Shown: positions 24,729-33,881 of the stretch, piece by piece
Layout of the letters: every line of letters starts with the position of its first letter
Position numbering within the stretch: the first letter of the stretch is position 1
Source of the DNA: Devosia sp.
GTDB taxonomy: Bacteria; Pseudomonadota; Alphaproteobacteria; Rhizobiales; Devosiaceae
Assembly: GCF_017307495.1 (NCBI RefSeq)
Contig: NZ_JAFKHE010000020.1
Coordinates: 62,001-126,000, forward strand
Reading direction: 5' to 3'
DNA length: 64,000 nt
Program-made: the position numbers and the translations under genes
The notes under the pieces: generated by a model
Databases searched by the model: none
Told to the model about the DNA's origin: nothing
What the model saw: only the letters and a program-made list of their open reading frames with translations

Positions 24729-24782
24729 TGCGACCAAACCGTCCTGCGACCAAAGCGCAACCGTCAGGTCGATTGTTGCAAT
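24729..24782. promoter_or_regulatory. Direct repeats and palindrome between the divergent SDR and kinase genes
   Basis: TGCGACCAAA occurs at 24729-24738 and again at 24745-24754, 16 bases apart. ATTGTTGCAAT (24772-24782) is a palindrome with a 3-base centre. All lie in the 124-base divergent promoter region. They are candidate binding sites for the cluster's LacI regulator or another factor. No experimental or comparative support is available here. Confidence 0.4.
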
Positions 24783-24828
24783 GCCATCCGCTGCGTACCA
24801 TACGAGCCACGGCAATGGGCAGGGGACG

Positions 24829-25848
24829 ATGCTGACCGCGACGAAAGACTCAAGCTGGGAAGCGCTGCTTCCCCCCATCTTCGCTGCCGCCGGCATCGCC
24901 GCGGGCCCGCGCCTCGAGGTCGAGCCGCTGACCGGCGGCGTGTCTTCCGACATCGTGCGCATCCGGCTGGCCGACGGCCGGCTCTATTGCGCCAAGCGCG
25001 CCCTGTCCCAGCTCAAGGTCGCGACCGAGTGGCAGGCGCCGGTCGAGCGCAACCACTACGAGGTCGCCTGGCTGCGCCGCGCCAATGCCATCGTTCCGGG
25101 CGCCGCCCCGCGGGTGATCGGCGAGGACCGAGCCCACGGCATCGCCCTGCTCGAGTACCTGCCGCCCGAGGACTACCTGCTGTGGAAGACCGAGCTGCTG
25201 GCCGGCCACGCCGACCCCCGCGTCCCGGTGGCCGTCGCCGATGCCCTCGGCCGCATCCATGCCGCGACGCTGGGCGATCCGACCGCCGCGGCCGAGTTCC
25301 CCACCGACGCGCTGATCGACGCCCTGCGCCTCGATCCCTACCTGCGCTACACCGCCGGCCGCCACCCGGCCCTCGCCGACCGCATCCTGGCCGTGCTGGC
25401 CAGCACCGCGGGCAACCGGCTGGCCCTCGTCCATGGCGACGTCAGCCCCAAGAACATCCTCGTCTCGCGCCATGACGGCCATCCGGTGCTGCTCGACGCC
25501 GAGTGCGCCTGGTACGGTGATCCGGCCTTCGATGCCGCCTTCTGCCTCAACCACCTGGTGCTGAAGTCCATCCACCTGCCGGCGTTGCGCGAGACGCTGC
25601 TCGACCAGGCGCAGGCCTTCGCGACCGCCTGGCTCGGCCACTTCCCCGCCGGCCACCGCGCCGGCCTCGCGGCGCGCACCGCCGCCCTGCTGCCGTGCCT
25701 GATGCTGGCGCGGGTCGATGGCAAGTCGCCGGTCGAATATCTCACCGAGCCGTCACGCCAGGTCGTGCGCGACCGGGCCATGCCGCTGATCCGCGAGCCG
25801 GCCCCGGACCTCCATCATCTCCTCGCCATCCTCCGTTCCTCCGGGTAG
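24829..25848 (+). CDS. APH-fold phosphotransferase (small-molecule kinase)
   Basis: Kinase of the aminoglycoside phosphotransferase/choline kinase-like superfamily, 339 residues. The ATP-lobe lysine is in RLYCAKRALSQLKV, the catalytic loop is LVHGDVSPKNILV (about residues 203-215) with Asp and Asn, and the metal loop is VLLDAECAWYGDPAFDAAFC. The pseudo-symmetric motif order matches metabolite kinases of this fold such as methylthioribose or homoserine kinases. AGGGGA precedes the ATG at 24829; the frame extends upstream but over the divergent promoter. Only 7 bases separate it from the enolase-like gene, so the two probably act in sequence on a phosphorylated metabolite (inference). Antibiotic resistance is unlikely given the context. 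Confidence 0.82.
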   Translation: MLTATKDSSWEALLPPIFAAAGIAAGPRLEVEPLTGGVSSDIVRIRLADGRLYCAKRALSQLKVATEWQAPVERNHYEVAWLRRANAIVPGAAPRVIGEDRAHGIALLEYLPPEDYLLWKTELLAGHADPRVPVAVADALGRIHAATLGDPTAAAEFPTDALIDALRLDPYLRYTAGRHPALADRILAVLASTAGNRLALVHGDVSPKNILVSRHDGHPVLLDAECAWYGDPAFDAAFCLNHLVLKSIHLPALRETLLDQAQAFATAWLGHFPAGHRAGLAARTAALLPCLMLARVDGKSPVEYLTEPSRQVVRDRAMPLIREPAPDLHHLLAILRSSG

Positions 25849-25855
25849 TTTCGAC

Positions 25856-27136
25856 ATGTCAGCCATCCAGTCCATTCTCGGCCGCCAGGTGTGGGACTCG
25901 CGCGGCCGCCCCACCGTCGAGGTCGAGGTCACCCTCGCCTCCGGCGCCACGGGCCGCGCCATCGCCCCCTCCGGTGCCTCCACCGGCAGCCGCGAGGCGC
26001 TTGACCGGCGCGACGGCGGCAAGCGCCTCGGCGGTTATGGCGTCAACGGCGCCCTCGCCGCGGTCAACGGCGAAATCGCGAGCCGCATCAAGGGTATGGA
26101 TGCCGCCGACCAGACCGCGGTCGATGCCGCGCTGATCGCGCTGGACGGCACGCCGCAGAAGACCCGTCTGGGCGGCAACGCCATCGTCGCCACCTCCTCC
26201 GCGATCGCCTGGGCCGCCGCGGCCGAGCAGCACATCCTCCTCTGGCAGCACCTCCGCCACATCGCCGGGCTCGATCCCGCGCTGCCGCACATCCCCGCCC
26301 CGATGATCCAGATCTTCGGCGGCGGCCGCCATGCCGGCAACCGCATCGACATCCAGGATTTCCTCGTCCTCGCCGTGGGGGCTAAGAGCTTCGCCGAGGC
26401 GACCGAGCAGATCGCCGAGGTCTACATGGCCGCCGCCCGATCCATGGCGCAGCAGGGAAAACTCAACGGCGTCGCCGACGAGGGCGGCGTCTGGCCCGAT
26501 TTCACCGCCAACGAGGACGGCCTCGAACTGCTCACCCGCGCCATCGAGGACGCCGGCTTCAGGCCCGGCCGCGACATCGGCATCGCGCTCGACGTCGCTG
26601 CCACCTCGTTCTACGCCGACGGCGTCTATCGCCTTGCCCTCGAGGGTCGCGAACTGGGCACGCTCGAGCTGATCGAACTGCTCGAGACCTGGGTGCGCGC
26701 CTACCCGATCGTCTCGCTCGAGGATCCGCTGGCCGAAGACGACGATGCCGGCTTCGCCGAGATCACCCGGCGCCTGGGCCAGTCGGTGCAGATCATCGGC
26801 GACGACTACCTGACCACCTCGGCCGAACGCATCGCCCACGCCGCGGCCCTGGGCGGCTGCAACTCGGTACTGCTCAAGTCCAACCAGTGCGGCACGCTGA
26901 CCGAGCTCGTCGCCGCCAGTACAGCGGCGAGGGCGCTCGGCTGGAACACAATCCAGTCAGGTCGCTCGGGTGAAAGCGAGGATGTCACCCTCAGCCACCT
27001 GGCGGTCGGATTACTGTCCGACCAGATCAAGGTCGGCTCGATGACGCGCTCCGAGCGGACGGCAAAGTGGAATGAAGTGATCAGAATCGAAACGAACTTG
27101 CCAAACGCCCGCTATTGGAGTTTCAACATACCATAA
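25856..27136 (+). CDS. Enolase paralogue lacking the catalytic histidine of glycolytic enolase
   Basis: Full-length (426 residues) enolase-family protein. It has the phosphate/PEP loop SGASTG (39-44), His-159 in GGGRHAGN, VADEGG (Glu-209), metal ligands Asp-246, Glu-289 and Asp-316, and Lys-341 in LLKSNQCGT. Two active-site positions differ from true enolases: the SHRSGE histidine is Gly-369 (SGRSGE), and the QEF glutamate is Asp-168 (IQDF). It is therefore unlikely to be the housekeeping enolase and may dehydrate a different phosphorylated acid. The last about 90 bases (FNIP end) are visibly AT-richer than the neighbourhood. Cotranscribed with the APH-fold kinase, followed by a LacI regulator. 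Confidence 0.85.
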   Translation: MSAIQSILGRQVWDSRGRPTVEVEVTLASGATGRAIAPSGASTGSREALDRRDGGKRLGGYGVNGALAAVNGEIASRIKGMDAADQTAVDAALIALDGTPQKTRLGGNAIVATSSAIAWAAAAEQHILLWQHLRHIAGLDPALPHIPAPMIQIFGGGRHAGNRIDIQDFLVLAVGAKSFAEATEQIAEVYMAAARSMAQQGKLNGVADEGGVWPDFTANEDGLELLTRAIEDAGFRPGRDIGIALDVAATSFYADGVYRLALEGRELGTLELIELLETWVRAYPIVSLEDPLAEDDDAGFAEITRRLGQSVQIIGDDYLTTSAERIAHAAALGGCNSVLLKSNQCGTLTELVAASTAARALGWNTIQSGRSGESEDVTLSHLAVGLLSDQIKVGSMTRSERTAKWNEVIRIETNLPNARYWSFNIP

Positions 27137-27168
27137 ATTGTACGACTTAATGCCGGCAGGGGGACTTA

Positions 27169-28194
27169 TTGACGTCCGAGGGGAGACACAGGCGCGGCAA
27201 GCGCGCTGTTCGTGTTGAGGATGTGGCGCGCGTCGCCGGTGTGTCCCCGATTACCGTGTCACGCGCCCTGTCCTACCCCGACAAGGTCAAGGAGGAGACC
27301 CGGCAGCGCATCCTCGCCGCGGTGGCCGAAACGGGCTACGTGGTCAACCACTTCGCCTCCTCGCTGCGATCGGGGCGCTCGACCATCGTGACGGTCTTCG
27401 TCTCGAACCTGTCGAACCCGCATTTCGCCACCTCGATCCAGGGCATCGTCGATGCCTTCGAGGCCACCCCCTACCACCTGATGTTCGCCCAGATCGGGTA
27501 CTCGGAGAATACCGAGATCAAGGTCGTCAACGCCGCCCTGCCGTTCCGGCCGGCCGGCGTCATCTTCACCGGTGTGGTGCGGGCCGCCTCGACCCGCGCG
27601 GCGGTCGGCAAGCTCGACATCCCGATCGTCGAGATGTGGGGCCACCGCGACGATCCGATCGACATGCTGGTCGGCTTCTCCAATGCCGATGGCGGCCGCC
27701 TGATGGGACGGCATTTCGGCCAGCGCGGCTTCCGCCGCATCGTCTACAGCGGCCACACCGTCGAGCGCGGCGCCGAGCGCATCGCCGGCTTCCGGGCCGG
27801 GCTGGCGGAAACCGGCGCCGACCTGGCCTACATCCACCCCATGGAGGGCACGCGCGGCATCATCGACGGCATGCGCGCCTTCGACGACATCCTCGCCGCC
27901 ATGCCCGACTGCGACGCGATCTTCTTCGGCACCGACATCCTCGGCATCGGCGCGCTGCTGCGGGCCCGCGAGCGCAACGTCGCCGTGCCCGGCCAGGTCG
28001 CCATCGCCGGCTTCGGCGGCCTCGACTTCACCGCCCACCTGAACCCGTCGCTCACCACCCTCAACATCGAGGGCTACGACATGGGCCTGAACGCCGGCCG
28101 CATGATGCTCGCCCGGCTCCGCGGCCAGCCGGTCGAGCGGCCGGTCTTCGACTATCCGATCACGCTCCTCGAGCGGCAGAGCACGGCGCGCTGA
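27169..28194 (+). CDS. LacI-family transcriptional regulator (GntR-like)
   Basis: A 341-residue LacI/GalR regulator. The N-terminal helix-turn-helix is [20 protein letters not shown] (about residues 14-33), with hinge [18 protein letters not shown]. The periplasmic-binding-protein-like effector domain runs to the end ([40 protein letters not shown]). It most resembles gluconate-operon repressors. The start is a TTG at 27169 preceded by AGGGGG. It follows the enolase-like gene by 32 bases and precedes the IlvD/Edd dehydratase, so it likely controls this sugar-acid cluster, with a sugar acid as inducer. Confidence 0.9.
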   Translation: MTSEGRHRRGKRAVRVEDVARVAGVSPITVSRALSYPDKVKEETRQRILAAVAETGYVVNHFASSLRSGRSTIVTVFVSNLSNPHFATSIQGIVDAFEATPYHLMFAQIGYSENTEIKVVNAALPFRPAGVIFTGVVRAASTRAAVGKLDIPIVEMWGHRDDPIDMLVGFSNADGGRLMGRHFGQRGFRRIVYSGHTVERGAERIAGFRAGLAETGADLAYIHPMEGTRGIIDGMRAFDDILAAMPDCDAIFFGTDILGIGALLRARERNVAVPGQVAIAGFGGLDFTAHLNPSLTTLNIEGYDMGLNAGRMMLARLRGQPVERPVFDYPITLLERQSTAR

Positions 28195-28333
28195 CCCCTA
28201 TCGCGGCCATTGCCACCACAATTGCCGATGCTTATCATCGCGCCCGGTACGGTCCTCCCCCATCGAAGGAATGCCTGCCCAAGCCTCCCGGTTTGGGCTA
28301 AAGGATCGGCCGGCACAGCTTGAGGAGATCACT

Positions 28334-30145
28334 ATGAGTTCGGGTAACGGCGAGACCACGAAGAGCAAGAAGCTCAGGTCGCGCGCCTGGTTCGACAATC
28401 CGGAAAACCCGGACATGACGGCGCTGTATCTCGAGCGCTATCTCAACTTCGGCATTTCGCGCGAGGAGCTGCAGTCGGGCAAGCCGATCATCGGCATCGC
28501 CCAGACCGGTTCGGACCTGTCGCCGTGCAATCGCCATCACATGGAGTTGGCCAAGCGCGTCCGCGAAGGCATCCGCGAGGCGGGCGGCATCGCGATCGAA
28601 TTCCCGGTCCACCCGATCCAGGAAACCGGCAAGCGCCCGACCGCCGCCCTCGACCGCAACCTCGCCTACCTGAGCCTCGTCGAAGTGCTGTACGGCTACC
28701 CGCTCGACGGCGTGGTGCTGACCATCGGCTGCGACAAGACCACGCCCGCCATGCTGATGGGCGCCGCCACCGTCAACATCCCGGCCATCGCGCTCTCGGT
28801 CGGCCCCATGCTCAACGGCTGGTTCCGCGGCGAGCGCACCGGCTCGGGCACGATCGTGTGGAAGGCGCGCCAGATGATGGCGGCCGGCGAGATCGGCTAC
28901 GAGCAGTTCATCGAACTGGTGGCCTCCTCCGCCCCCTCGACCGGCTACTGCAACACCATGGGCACGGCCTCGACCATGAACTCGCTGGCCGAGGCCCTAG
29001 GCATGCAGCTGCCGGGTTCGGCCGCCATTCCCGCGCCCTACCGTGACCGGCAGGAAATGGCTTGGCGCACCGGCAAGCGCATCGTCGAGATGGTGCACGA
29101 GGACCTCAAGCCCTCCGACATCCTGACCAAGGACAACTTCATCAACACCATCGTCGTCAACTCGGCGATCGGCGGCTCGACCAACGCCCCCATCCACGTC
29201 AACGCCATTGCCCGCCACATCGGCGTCGAGCTCAACATCGACGACTGGCAGACTCACGGCCACAAGGTGCCGCTGCTGGTGAACATGCAGCCGGCCGGCG
29301 AATACCTGGGCGAGGACTTCTACCATGCCGGCGGCGTGCCGGCCGTGGTCAACGAGCTGATGAAGCAGGGGCTGATCCGCGAGAACGCCCCGACCGTCAA
29401 CGGCAAGACCATCGGCGAGAATTGCCGGTCGACGCAGATCCAGGACGACAAGGTCATCCGCTCCTTCAGCAACCCGATGAAGTCCGAAGCCGGCTTCCTC
29501 GTCCTGCGCGGCAACCTGTTCGACAACGCCATCATGAAGACCTCGGTGATTTCCGAGGAGTTCAAGGCCCGCTACCTGCAGGACCCGGCGCACCCGAACA
29601 TGTTCGAGGGCAAGGCGGTCGTGTTCGACGGCCCCGAGGATTACCACCACCGCATCGACGATCCTGCGCTCGCGATCGACGAGCACACCCTGCTGTTCAT
29701 GCGCGGCACGGGCCCGATCGGCTATCCGGGCGCGGCCGAGGTCGTGAACATGCGGCCGCCGGATTACCTGATCAAGAAGGGCGTCACCTCGCTCGCCTGC
29801 ATCGGCGACGGCCGCCAGTCCGGCACCTCGGGCTCGCCCTCGATCCTCAACGCCTCGCCCGAAGCGGCGGCCGGCGGCAACCTCGCCATCCTCAGGACCG
29901 GCGATCGCGTCCGCATCGACCTCAACCAGGGGTCGGCCGACATCCTCATCTCCGACGAGGAGATCGAGCAGCGCCGGGCCGAGCTGCACGCCGCCGGCGG
30001 CTACAAGTATCCCGCCCACCAGACGCCGTGGCAGGAAATCCAGCGCGGTCTCGTCGACCAGCTCGGCTCGGGCATGGTGCTCAAGCCTGCCGTCAACTAC
30101 CAGCGGCTGGCGCAGACCGCAGGTCTGCCGCGCGACAACCACTGA
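28334..30145 (+). CDS. IlvD/Edd-family sugar-acid dehydratase
   Basis: Iron-sulfur dehydratase of 603 residues, removing water from a 2,3-dihydroxy sugar acid. The cluster cysteines are Cys-65 ([10 protein letters not shown]), Cys-133 (TIGCDKTTP) and Cys-206 ([12 protein letters not shown]). [20 protein letters not shown] is typical of the L-arabonate/D-xylonate group rather than IlvD or Edd. The C-terminal domain includes [20 protein letters not shown]. The length fits the pentonate/hexonate dehydratases. GAGGAG precedes the ATG at 28334. It follows the LacI gene and is ended by a clear terminator. Likely product: a 2-keto-3-deoxy sugar acid that the nearby SDR might oxidise. Confidence 0.93.
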   Translation: MSSGNGETTKSKKLRSRAWFDNPENPDMTALYLERYLNFGISREELQSGKPIIGIAQTGSDLSPCNRHHMELAKRVREGIREAGGIAIEFPVHPIQETGKRPTAALDRNLAYLSLVEVLYGYPLDGVVLTIGCDKTTPAMLMGAATVNIPAIALSVGPMLNGWFRGERTGSGTIVWKARQMMAAGEIGYEQFIELVASSAPSTGYCNTMGTASTMNSLAEALGMQLPGSAAIPAPYRDRQEMAWRTGKRIVEMVHEDLKPSDILTKDNFINTIVVNSAIGGSTNAPIHVNAIARHIGVELNIDDWQTHGHKVPLLVNMQPAGEYLGEDFYHAGGVPAVVNELMKQGLIRENAPTVNGKTIGENCRSTQIQDDKVIRSFSNPMKSEAGFLVLRGNLFDNAIMKTSVISEEFKARYLQDPAHPNMFEGKAVVFDGPEDYHHRIDDPALAIDEHTLLFMRGTGPIGYPGAAEVVNMRPPDYLIKKGVTSLACIGDGRQSGTSGSPSILNASPEAAAGGNLAILRTGDRVRIDLNQGSADILISDEEIEQRRAELHAAGGYKYPAHQTPWQEIQRGLVDQLGSGMVLKPAVNYQRLAQTAGLPRDNH

Positions 30146-30153
30146 TCTCATGC

Positions 30154-30179
30154 AAAGGGCCGGGTCAAACCGGCCCTTT
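30154..30179 (+). terminator. Rho-independent terminator after the dehydratase
   Basis: AAAGGGCCGG (30154-30163), a 6-base loop, and CCGGCCCTTT (30170-30179) form a perfect 10-base stem with A/T ends, 9 bases after the stop codon. Confidence 0.85.
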
Positions 30180-30283
30180 CTACTTGCGCCGGGCCGGCCA
30201 GTCGGTCAACAAGCAGCCGCAATGTTTGACGAGTGGGACTAGTCCGGCGCACAATTGTCGGGCACACGGCGGGTGAGGGCTCG

Positions 30284-30742
30284 ATGTCTGATATTCTGGA
30301 CTACTGCAAAGGGCGTGTTGCGCACACCTTTCGGGCAGGTCATGTGCTGATCAGGGAGGGCGGCCAGGACGGCAAGCTCTTCGTGCTCATCGACGGCCAG
30401 GTCGAAGTCCTGCGCCAGGACACCCAGGTCAGCTATATCGACGAGCCCGGTTCGATCTTCGGCGAAATGGCCGCGCTGCTCGACATGCCCTCGAGCGCCA
30501 CCGTGAAGGCGCTGTCCACCGTCAAGGCCTATGTCATCGACGACGCGCTCGGCTTCCTCGGCGGCCAGCCCGAGATCGCCCTCTATGTCGCGACCCTGCT
30601 CGCCCGCCGGCTCTACTACACCACGTCCTACCTGGTCGACCTGCAGCAGCAGTCGCAGGGCAAGCGCGAGGACCTCGACCTCGTCGACAAGATCCTGGCC
30701 CAGCTCGTCGAGCCCGACGACCCCAAGCGCAAGAAGAAGTAG
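30284..30742 (+). CDS. Stand-alone cyclic-nucleotide-binding-domain protein
   Basis: A 152-residue protein consisting of one CNB beta-barrel (about residues 12-110), then helices and a basic KRKKK tail. It has no DNA-binding HTH and no kinase. The phosphate-binding cassette reads FGEMAALLDMPSSATVKA (59-76): Gly/Glu are kept but the arginine expected at residue 70 is Ser. Canonical cAMP binding is thus doubtful. GGTGAGGG precedes the ATG at 30284. A CHASE2-adenylate cyclase starts about 700 bases downstream on the same strand. It could be a sensor, a scaffold or a degenerate regulatory subunit. Confidence 0.85.
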   Translation: MSDILDYCKGRVAHTFRAGHVLIREGGQDGKLFVLIDGQVEVLRQDTQVSYIDEPGSIFGEMAALLDMPSSATVKALSTVKAYVIDDALGFLGGQPEIALYVATLLARRLYYTTSYLVDLQQQSQGKREDLDLVDKILAQLVEPDDPKRKKK

Positions 30743-30781
30743 TACGCCCGGCTTAAGCTACGGACTCGCCGGTTACTTGGT

Positions 30782-30858
30782 GTCATCCCCGCGAACGCGG
30801 GGATCCCTGTTTTGCGGCACGCTCAGCAAGCGCAGATTCCCGCTTTCGCGGGAATGAC
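30782..30858. repeat. Palindromic intergenic element, family B copy 2
   Basis: GTCATCCCCGCGAACGCGGG on the left and TTCCCGCTTTCGCGGGAATG on the right, with GTCAT/ATGAC ends, as in the copies at 6309 and 43361. It lies between two convergent genes. Confidence 0.85.
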
Positions 30859-30884
30859 GCCGTGGGTGGGTTGGTGGAAGTTGG

Positions 30885-31271
30885 CTACGCCAGGCCCTTG
30901 CTCAACAGCACCGCGTAGATGATCGCCGCGTAGGTCAGCTGGTGGAAGATCTGGTCGAGCCCGTGCAGGCTCCAGAAGCGGCGCGGCTGGCTGTCGACAT
31001 GCACGCCGCGCGAATAGGCGATCTTGCCGTAGTCGAGCAGGTAGTGCACCGCGAACTCGGCCAGCACGAGGCCCGCCAGCCAGGCGATCGGCGTGCCGGC
31101 GACCAGCAGCACCAGCCCGGTCAGCACGGCATGCGCGCCGGCATGGGCATAGCCGCCGATCTGGCGGAAATCCCCCTTGCCGCTGAGCATCCATGCCGGC
31201 TGCAGGAAATAGTCCGCGATGAAGTGCTTGAGCTCCAGCCCGACGAACAGCAATAGAAACAGTGCGACCAT
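30885..31271 (-). CDS. DUF3307 membrane protein
   Basis: A 128-residue integral membrane protein matching DUF3307: LKHFIADYFLQPAWMLSGKG near the N-terminus, HAGAHAVLTGLVLLVAGTPI, and FAVHYLLDYGKIAYS. Four membrane segments can be drawn. The conserved polar positions (HFxADY, His in AHA, Asp in LLDY) suggest a catalytic or metal site in the membrane, but the function is unknown. The ATG at 31271 follows AAGGACAG; an upstream start at 31310 has no good signal. Divergent from the cyclase gene. Confidence 0.85.
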   Translation of the reverse strand: MVALFLLLFVGLELKHFIADYFLQPAWMLSGKGDFRQIGGYAHAGAHAVLTGLVLLVAGTPIAWLAGLVLAEFAVHYLLDYGKIAYSRGVHVDSQPRRFWSLHGLDQIFHQLTYAAIIYAVLLSKGLA

Positions 31272-31463
31272 TCGGTCTGTCCTTGCGAGGCGGCCCCCAG
31301 AGGCCCGCACCGGGTCTCCGGCAGCTTATGCTGGCAAGTGCCGCCGATTGAGGCAAGCACAGAGTTGTGCCTTGTGCTAGCGTGAGTCCGATCCCCGTTC
31401 ACCCGGCGTTCATTCCTGCCATGGCAGCCCGCCGCCCCGACGTCGAAACACAATAGGTCGCGC

Positions 31464-33638
31464 ATGCTCCGGCGCCTGCTTCCGATCCTTGCCGGCCTTG
31501 TCGTCGTCGTCCTGCTGACGCTGCTGCGCCTGTCCGATCCGTTCCCGGTGCAGGTGCTGCGCGAGATCGCCTTCGACTTCTACCAGCGCCTGCATCCACG
31601 CCCCGCCGGCGACTTCCCCGTCCATGTCATCGATATCGACGAGCGCTCGCTGGCCGAGCTCGGCCAGTGGCCGTGGCCGCGCGACCGGCTGGCGACGCTC
31701 ACCGACCGGCTGACCGAACTGGGCGCCGCCGCCATCGGCTTCGATATCCTGTTCGCCGAGCCCGACCGCATGTCGCCGAGCCGCATCGCCGCGACCCTGC
31801 CCGGCGTCGACGCGGCAGCACTCCCCGATTACGACCGGGTGTTCGCCGACGCCCTGTCGCGCTCGCCTTCGATCCTGGGCTTTTCCTCCACCGTCGCCGG
31901 CAAGCCGCTGACCGGCAACCCCAAGGGCGGTTTCGCCATCTCGGGGCCGGATCCGAGCGCCGGCCTGCCCTACCTGCCGGGCGTCGCCGCCCCCCTTCCG
32001 CTGCTCCGCGACGCCGCCCCCGGCCTTGCGGCGGTGAGCCTCAACGCCAACCTCTCGACCACCGCGGTGCGCCGCCTGCCCATGCTGTGGACCAATGGCA
32101 GCGCCATCTTTCCCACCCTCTCGGTCGAGGCGCTCCGCATCGCGCTCGGCATCGGTGCGGTCGTCGTCTTCGGCGATACCGCTGCCGAGGGCTATGTCGA
32201 CAGCATGCGCATCGGCGATTTCACCGTGCCGCTGACCTCGGAAGGCGACCTGTGGCTCTACTACAGCCGCCCCGACCCAGCCATGCTGGTCTCGGCCGCC
32301 GACATCCTGTCGCCGAACTACCAGCAGTTCGCCGACAAGGTCGCCGGCAACATCATCCTCGTCGGCACCTCCGCCTCCGGCCTGCTCGACCTGCACAACA
32401 CCGTGCTCGGCGACAACGTGCCGGGCGTCACCGTGCACGCCCAGGCCATCGAGCAGATCCTCTCCAGCACCTATCTCACCCGCCCCGACTGGGTCATTGG
32501 CCTCGAGATGGTCGGCTTCCTGGTGCTCGGCGCCATCCTCGTCGTCATCGTGCTGCAGCTGGGGCCGATCGCCGGCCTGCTCGCCGGCGGCCTCTGCCTC
32601 GGCAGCGCCATCGGCTTTTCGTGGTGGATGTTCGTCTCCGAGGGCGCCATGCTCGATCCGAGCTTCGCCTTCGTCGGCCTCACCCTGCTCTACCTGGCGC
32701 TCGTCTTCTTCCGCTTCCTCACCACCGAGCAGGCCAAGCGCAAGATCCGCCGCGCCTTCGGCTACTACGTCGCCCCCTCGCTGCTTGCCGAGATCGAGAA
32801 GAAGGGCGACAACCTCAAGCTCGGCGGCGACATCCGCCGCATCACCGTGCTGTTCTCCGACATGCGCGGCTTCACCTCGTTGAGCGAGAAGACCGAGCCG
32901 CAGCGCATCCTCGCCATCCTCAACACCCTGTTCGGCGCGCTCGGCCGCGAGATCGTCTCGCGCATGGGCACCATCGACAAGTTCATCGGCGACGCCATCA
33001 TGGCCTTCTGGAACGCACCGGTGGACGTGCCCGACCACGAGGCCAAGGCCCTGCGCGCCGCCATCGCCATGCGCGAGAAGCTGGCCCAGCTGAACGGCGC
33101 CGACGCCTTCCAGCTGCGCGCCAGCAAGGCCCCGGTCGAGGCACTCGGCATCGGCATCGGGCTGTGCTCGGGCGAGGCGCTGGTCGGCAACATGGGGCTC
33201 GAGACCCGCTTCGACTATTCCGCCCTCGGCGACACGGTGAACGTCGCGAGCCGCGTCGAGAGCGCCTGCAAGGAGGTCGGCTACGATATCCTGTGCGCCG
33301 AGCCGACCTATCTGGCGACCCAGGACTTCGCCCTGCTCGAGGCCGGCGCCCTGGCGCTCAAGGGCAAGGCCGAGCGGGTCCCCATCTACCTCGTCGTCGG
33401 CGACGATGCCCTCGCCGGCACTGGCGCCTTCAGGCTGCTGCGCACCACCCATGCCGAGGTGCTCGATGGCCTCCGCCACGGCCGGGACGTCCACGGCGGC
33501 ATCGCCGAATGCCTGGCGCTGGCCCCGCAGGTCGAGCCCGGCCTCGTCAAGTTCTACGAGCAGCTTCCCGCCCGCCGCGCCGATTTCGAGGTCCGGGACA
33601 CCCTGCAGCCCCTGACTCCGGACATCGCCGCGCAGTAG
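31464..33638 (+). CDS. CHASE2-domain adenylate cyclase, class III
   Basis: A 724-residue membrane sensor. An N-terminal helix (about 5-22) precedes an extracytoplasmic CHASE2 domain (about 40-330, with VIDIDERSLAELGQWPWPRD and ILFAEPD). Three membrane helices (about 345-430) lead to a class III cyclase domain (about 455-660). Metal aspartates are in VLFSDMRGFTSLSEKTEPQR and DKFIGDAIMAFW, and the transition-state Asn/Arg are in YSALGDTVNVASRVES. The Lys of DKFIGD is the usual adenine-selecting residue, so cAMP is the likely product. CHASE2 senses unknown extracytoplasmic cues. The C-terminal about 50 residues read like a short linker-like extension. Confidence 0.92.
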   Translation: MLRRLLPILAGLVVVVLLTLLRLSDPFPVQVLREIAFDFYQRLHPRPAGDFPVHVIDIDERSLAELGQWPWPRDRLATLTDRLTELGAAAIGFDILFAEPDRMSPSRIAATLPGVDAAALPDYDRVFADALSRSPSILGFSSTVAGKPLTGNPKGGFAISGPDPSAGLPYLPGVAAPLPLLRDAAPGLAAVSLNANLSTTAVRRLPMLWTNGSAIFPTLSVEALRIALGIGAVVVFGDTAAEGYVDSMRIGDFTVPLTSEGDLWLYYSRPDPAMLVSAADILSPNYQQFADKVAGNIILVGTSASGLLDLHNTVLGDNVPGVTVHAQAIEQILSSTYLTRPDWVIGLEMVGFLVLGAILVVIVLQLGPIAGLLAGGLCLGSAIGFSWWMFVSEGAMLDPSFAFVGLTLLYLALVFFRFLTTEQAKRKIRRAFGYYVAPSLLAEIEKKGDNLKLGGDIRRITVLFSDMRGFTSLSEKTEPQRILAILNTLFGALGREIVSRMGTIDKFIGDAIMAFWNAPVDVPDHEAKALRAAIAMREKLAQLNGADAFQLRASKAPVEALGIGIGLCSGEALVGNMGLETRFDYSALGDTVNVASRVESACKEVGYDILCAEPTYLATQDFALLEAGALALKGKAERVPIYLVVGDDALAGTGAFRLLRTTHAEVLDGLRHGRDVHGGIAECLALAPQVEPGLVKFYEQLPARRADFEVRDTLQPLTPDIAAQ

Positions 33639-33776
33639 GGCACCGGCCCCTCCGTGATCCTCCCCCGCGGGGCGGGGAGGGGGACCCAGAAGCTGGTGGA
33701 GGGGGCGGCCACGGGTGCATGGAGAAGGTGCTCGAAGGCGGACGAAGAGTGCCGCACCGCGTTCGCTACCAGGCAC

Positions 33777-33856
33777 CGTCATCCCCGGGCGAAGACCCGG
33801 GGACCCAGCGATGTTGCGGCATCCCATGGGTCCGCGGGTCAAGCCCGCGGATGACG
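33777..33856. repeat. Palindromic intergenic element, family A copy 2, with an adjacent GC hairpin
   Basis: CGTCATCCCCGGGCGAAGAC paired with CCGGGGA, then GGTCCGCGGGTCAAGCCCGC paired to GGATGACG, almost the same as 1071-1149. The bases ACTGGGAG follow both copies. Another C/G hairpin (CTCCCCGC.../...GCGGGGAGGGG) lies at about 33659-33683. Together they fill the 243-base gap between two convergent genes. Confidence 0.85.
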
Positions 33857-33881
33857 ACTGGGAGGTATGTGGAGCCTGGAC

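Noticed and set aside
24829..25848. Aminoglycoside resistance gene
   Set aside because: The fold is shared with many metabolite kinases, and the tight linkage to an enolase paralogue points to metabolism.
31410..33842. An 810-codon open frame antisense to the CHASE2 cyclase
   Set aside because: The cyclase has complete domains in its frame; the antisense product has biased low-quality composition.
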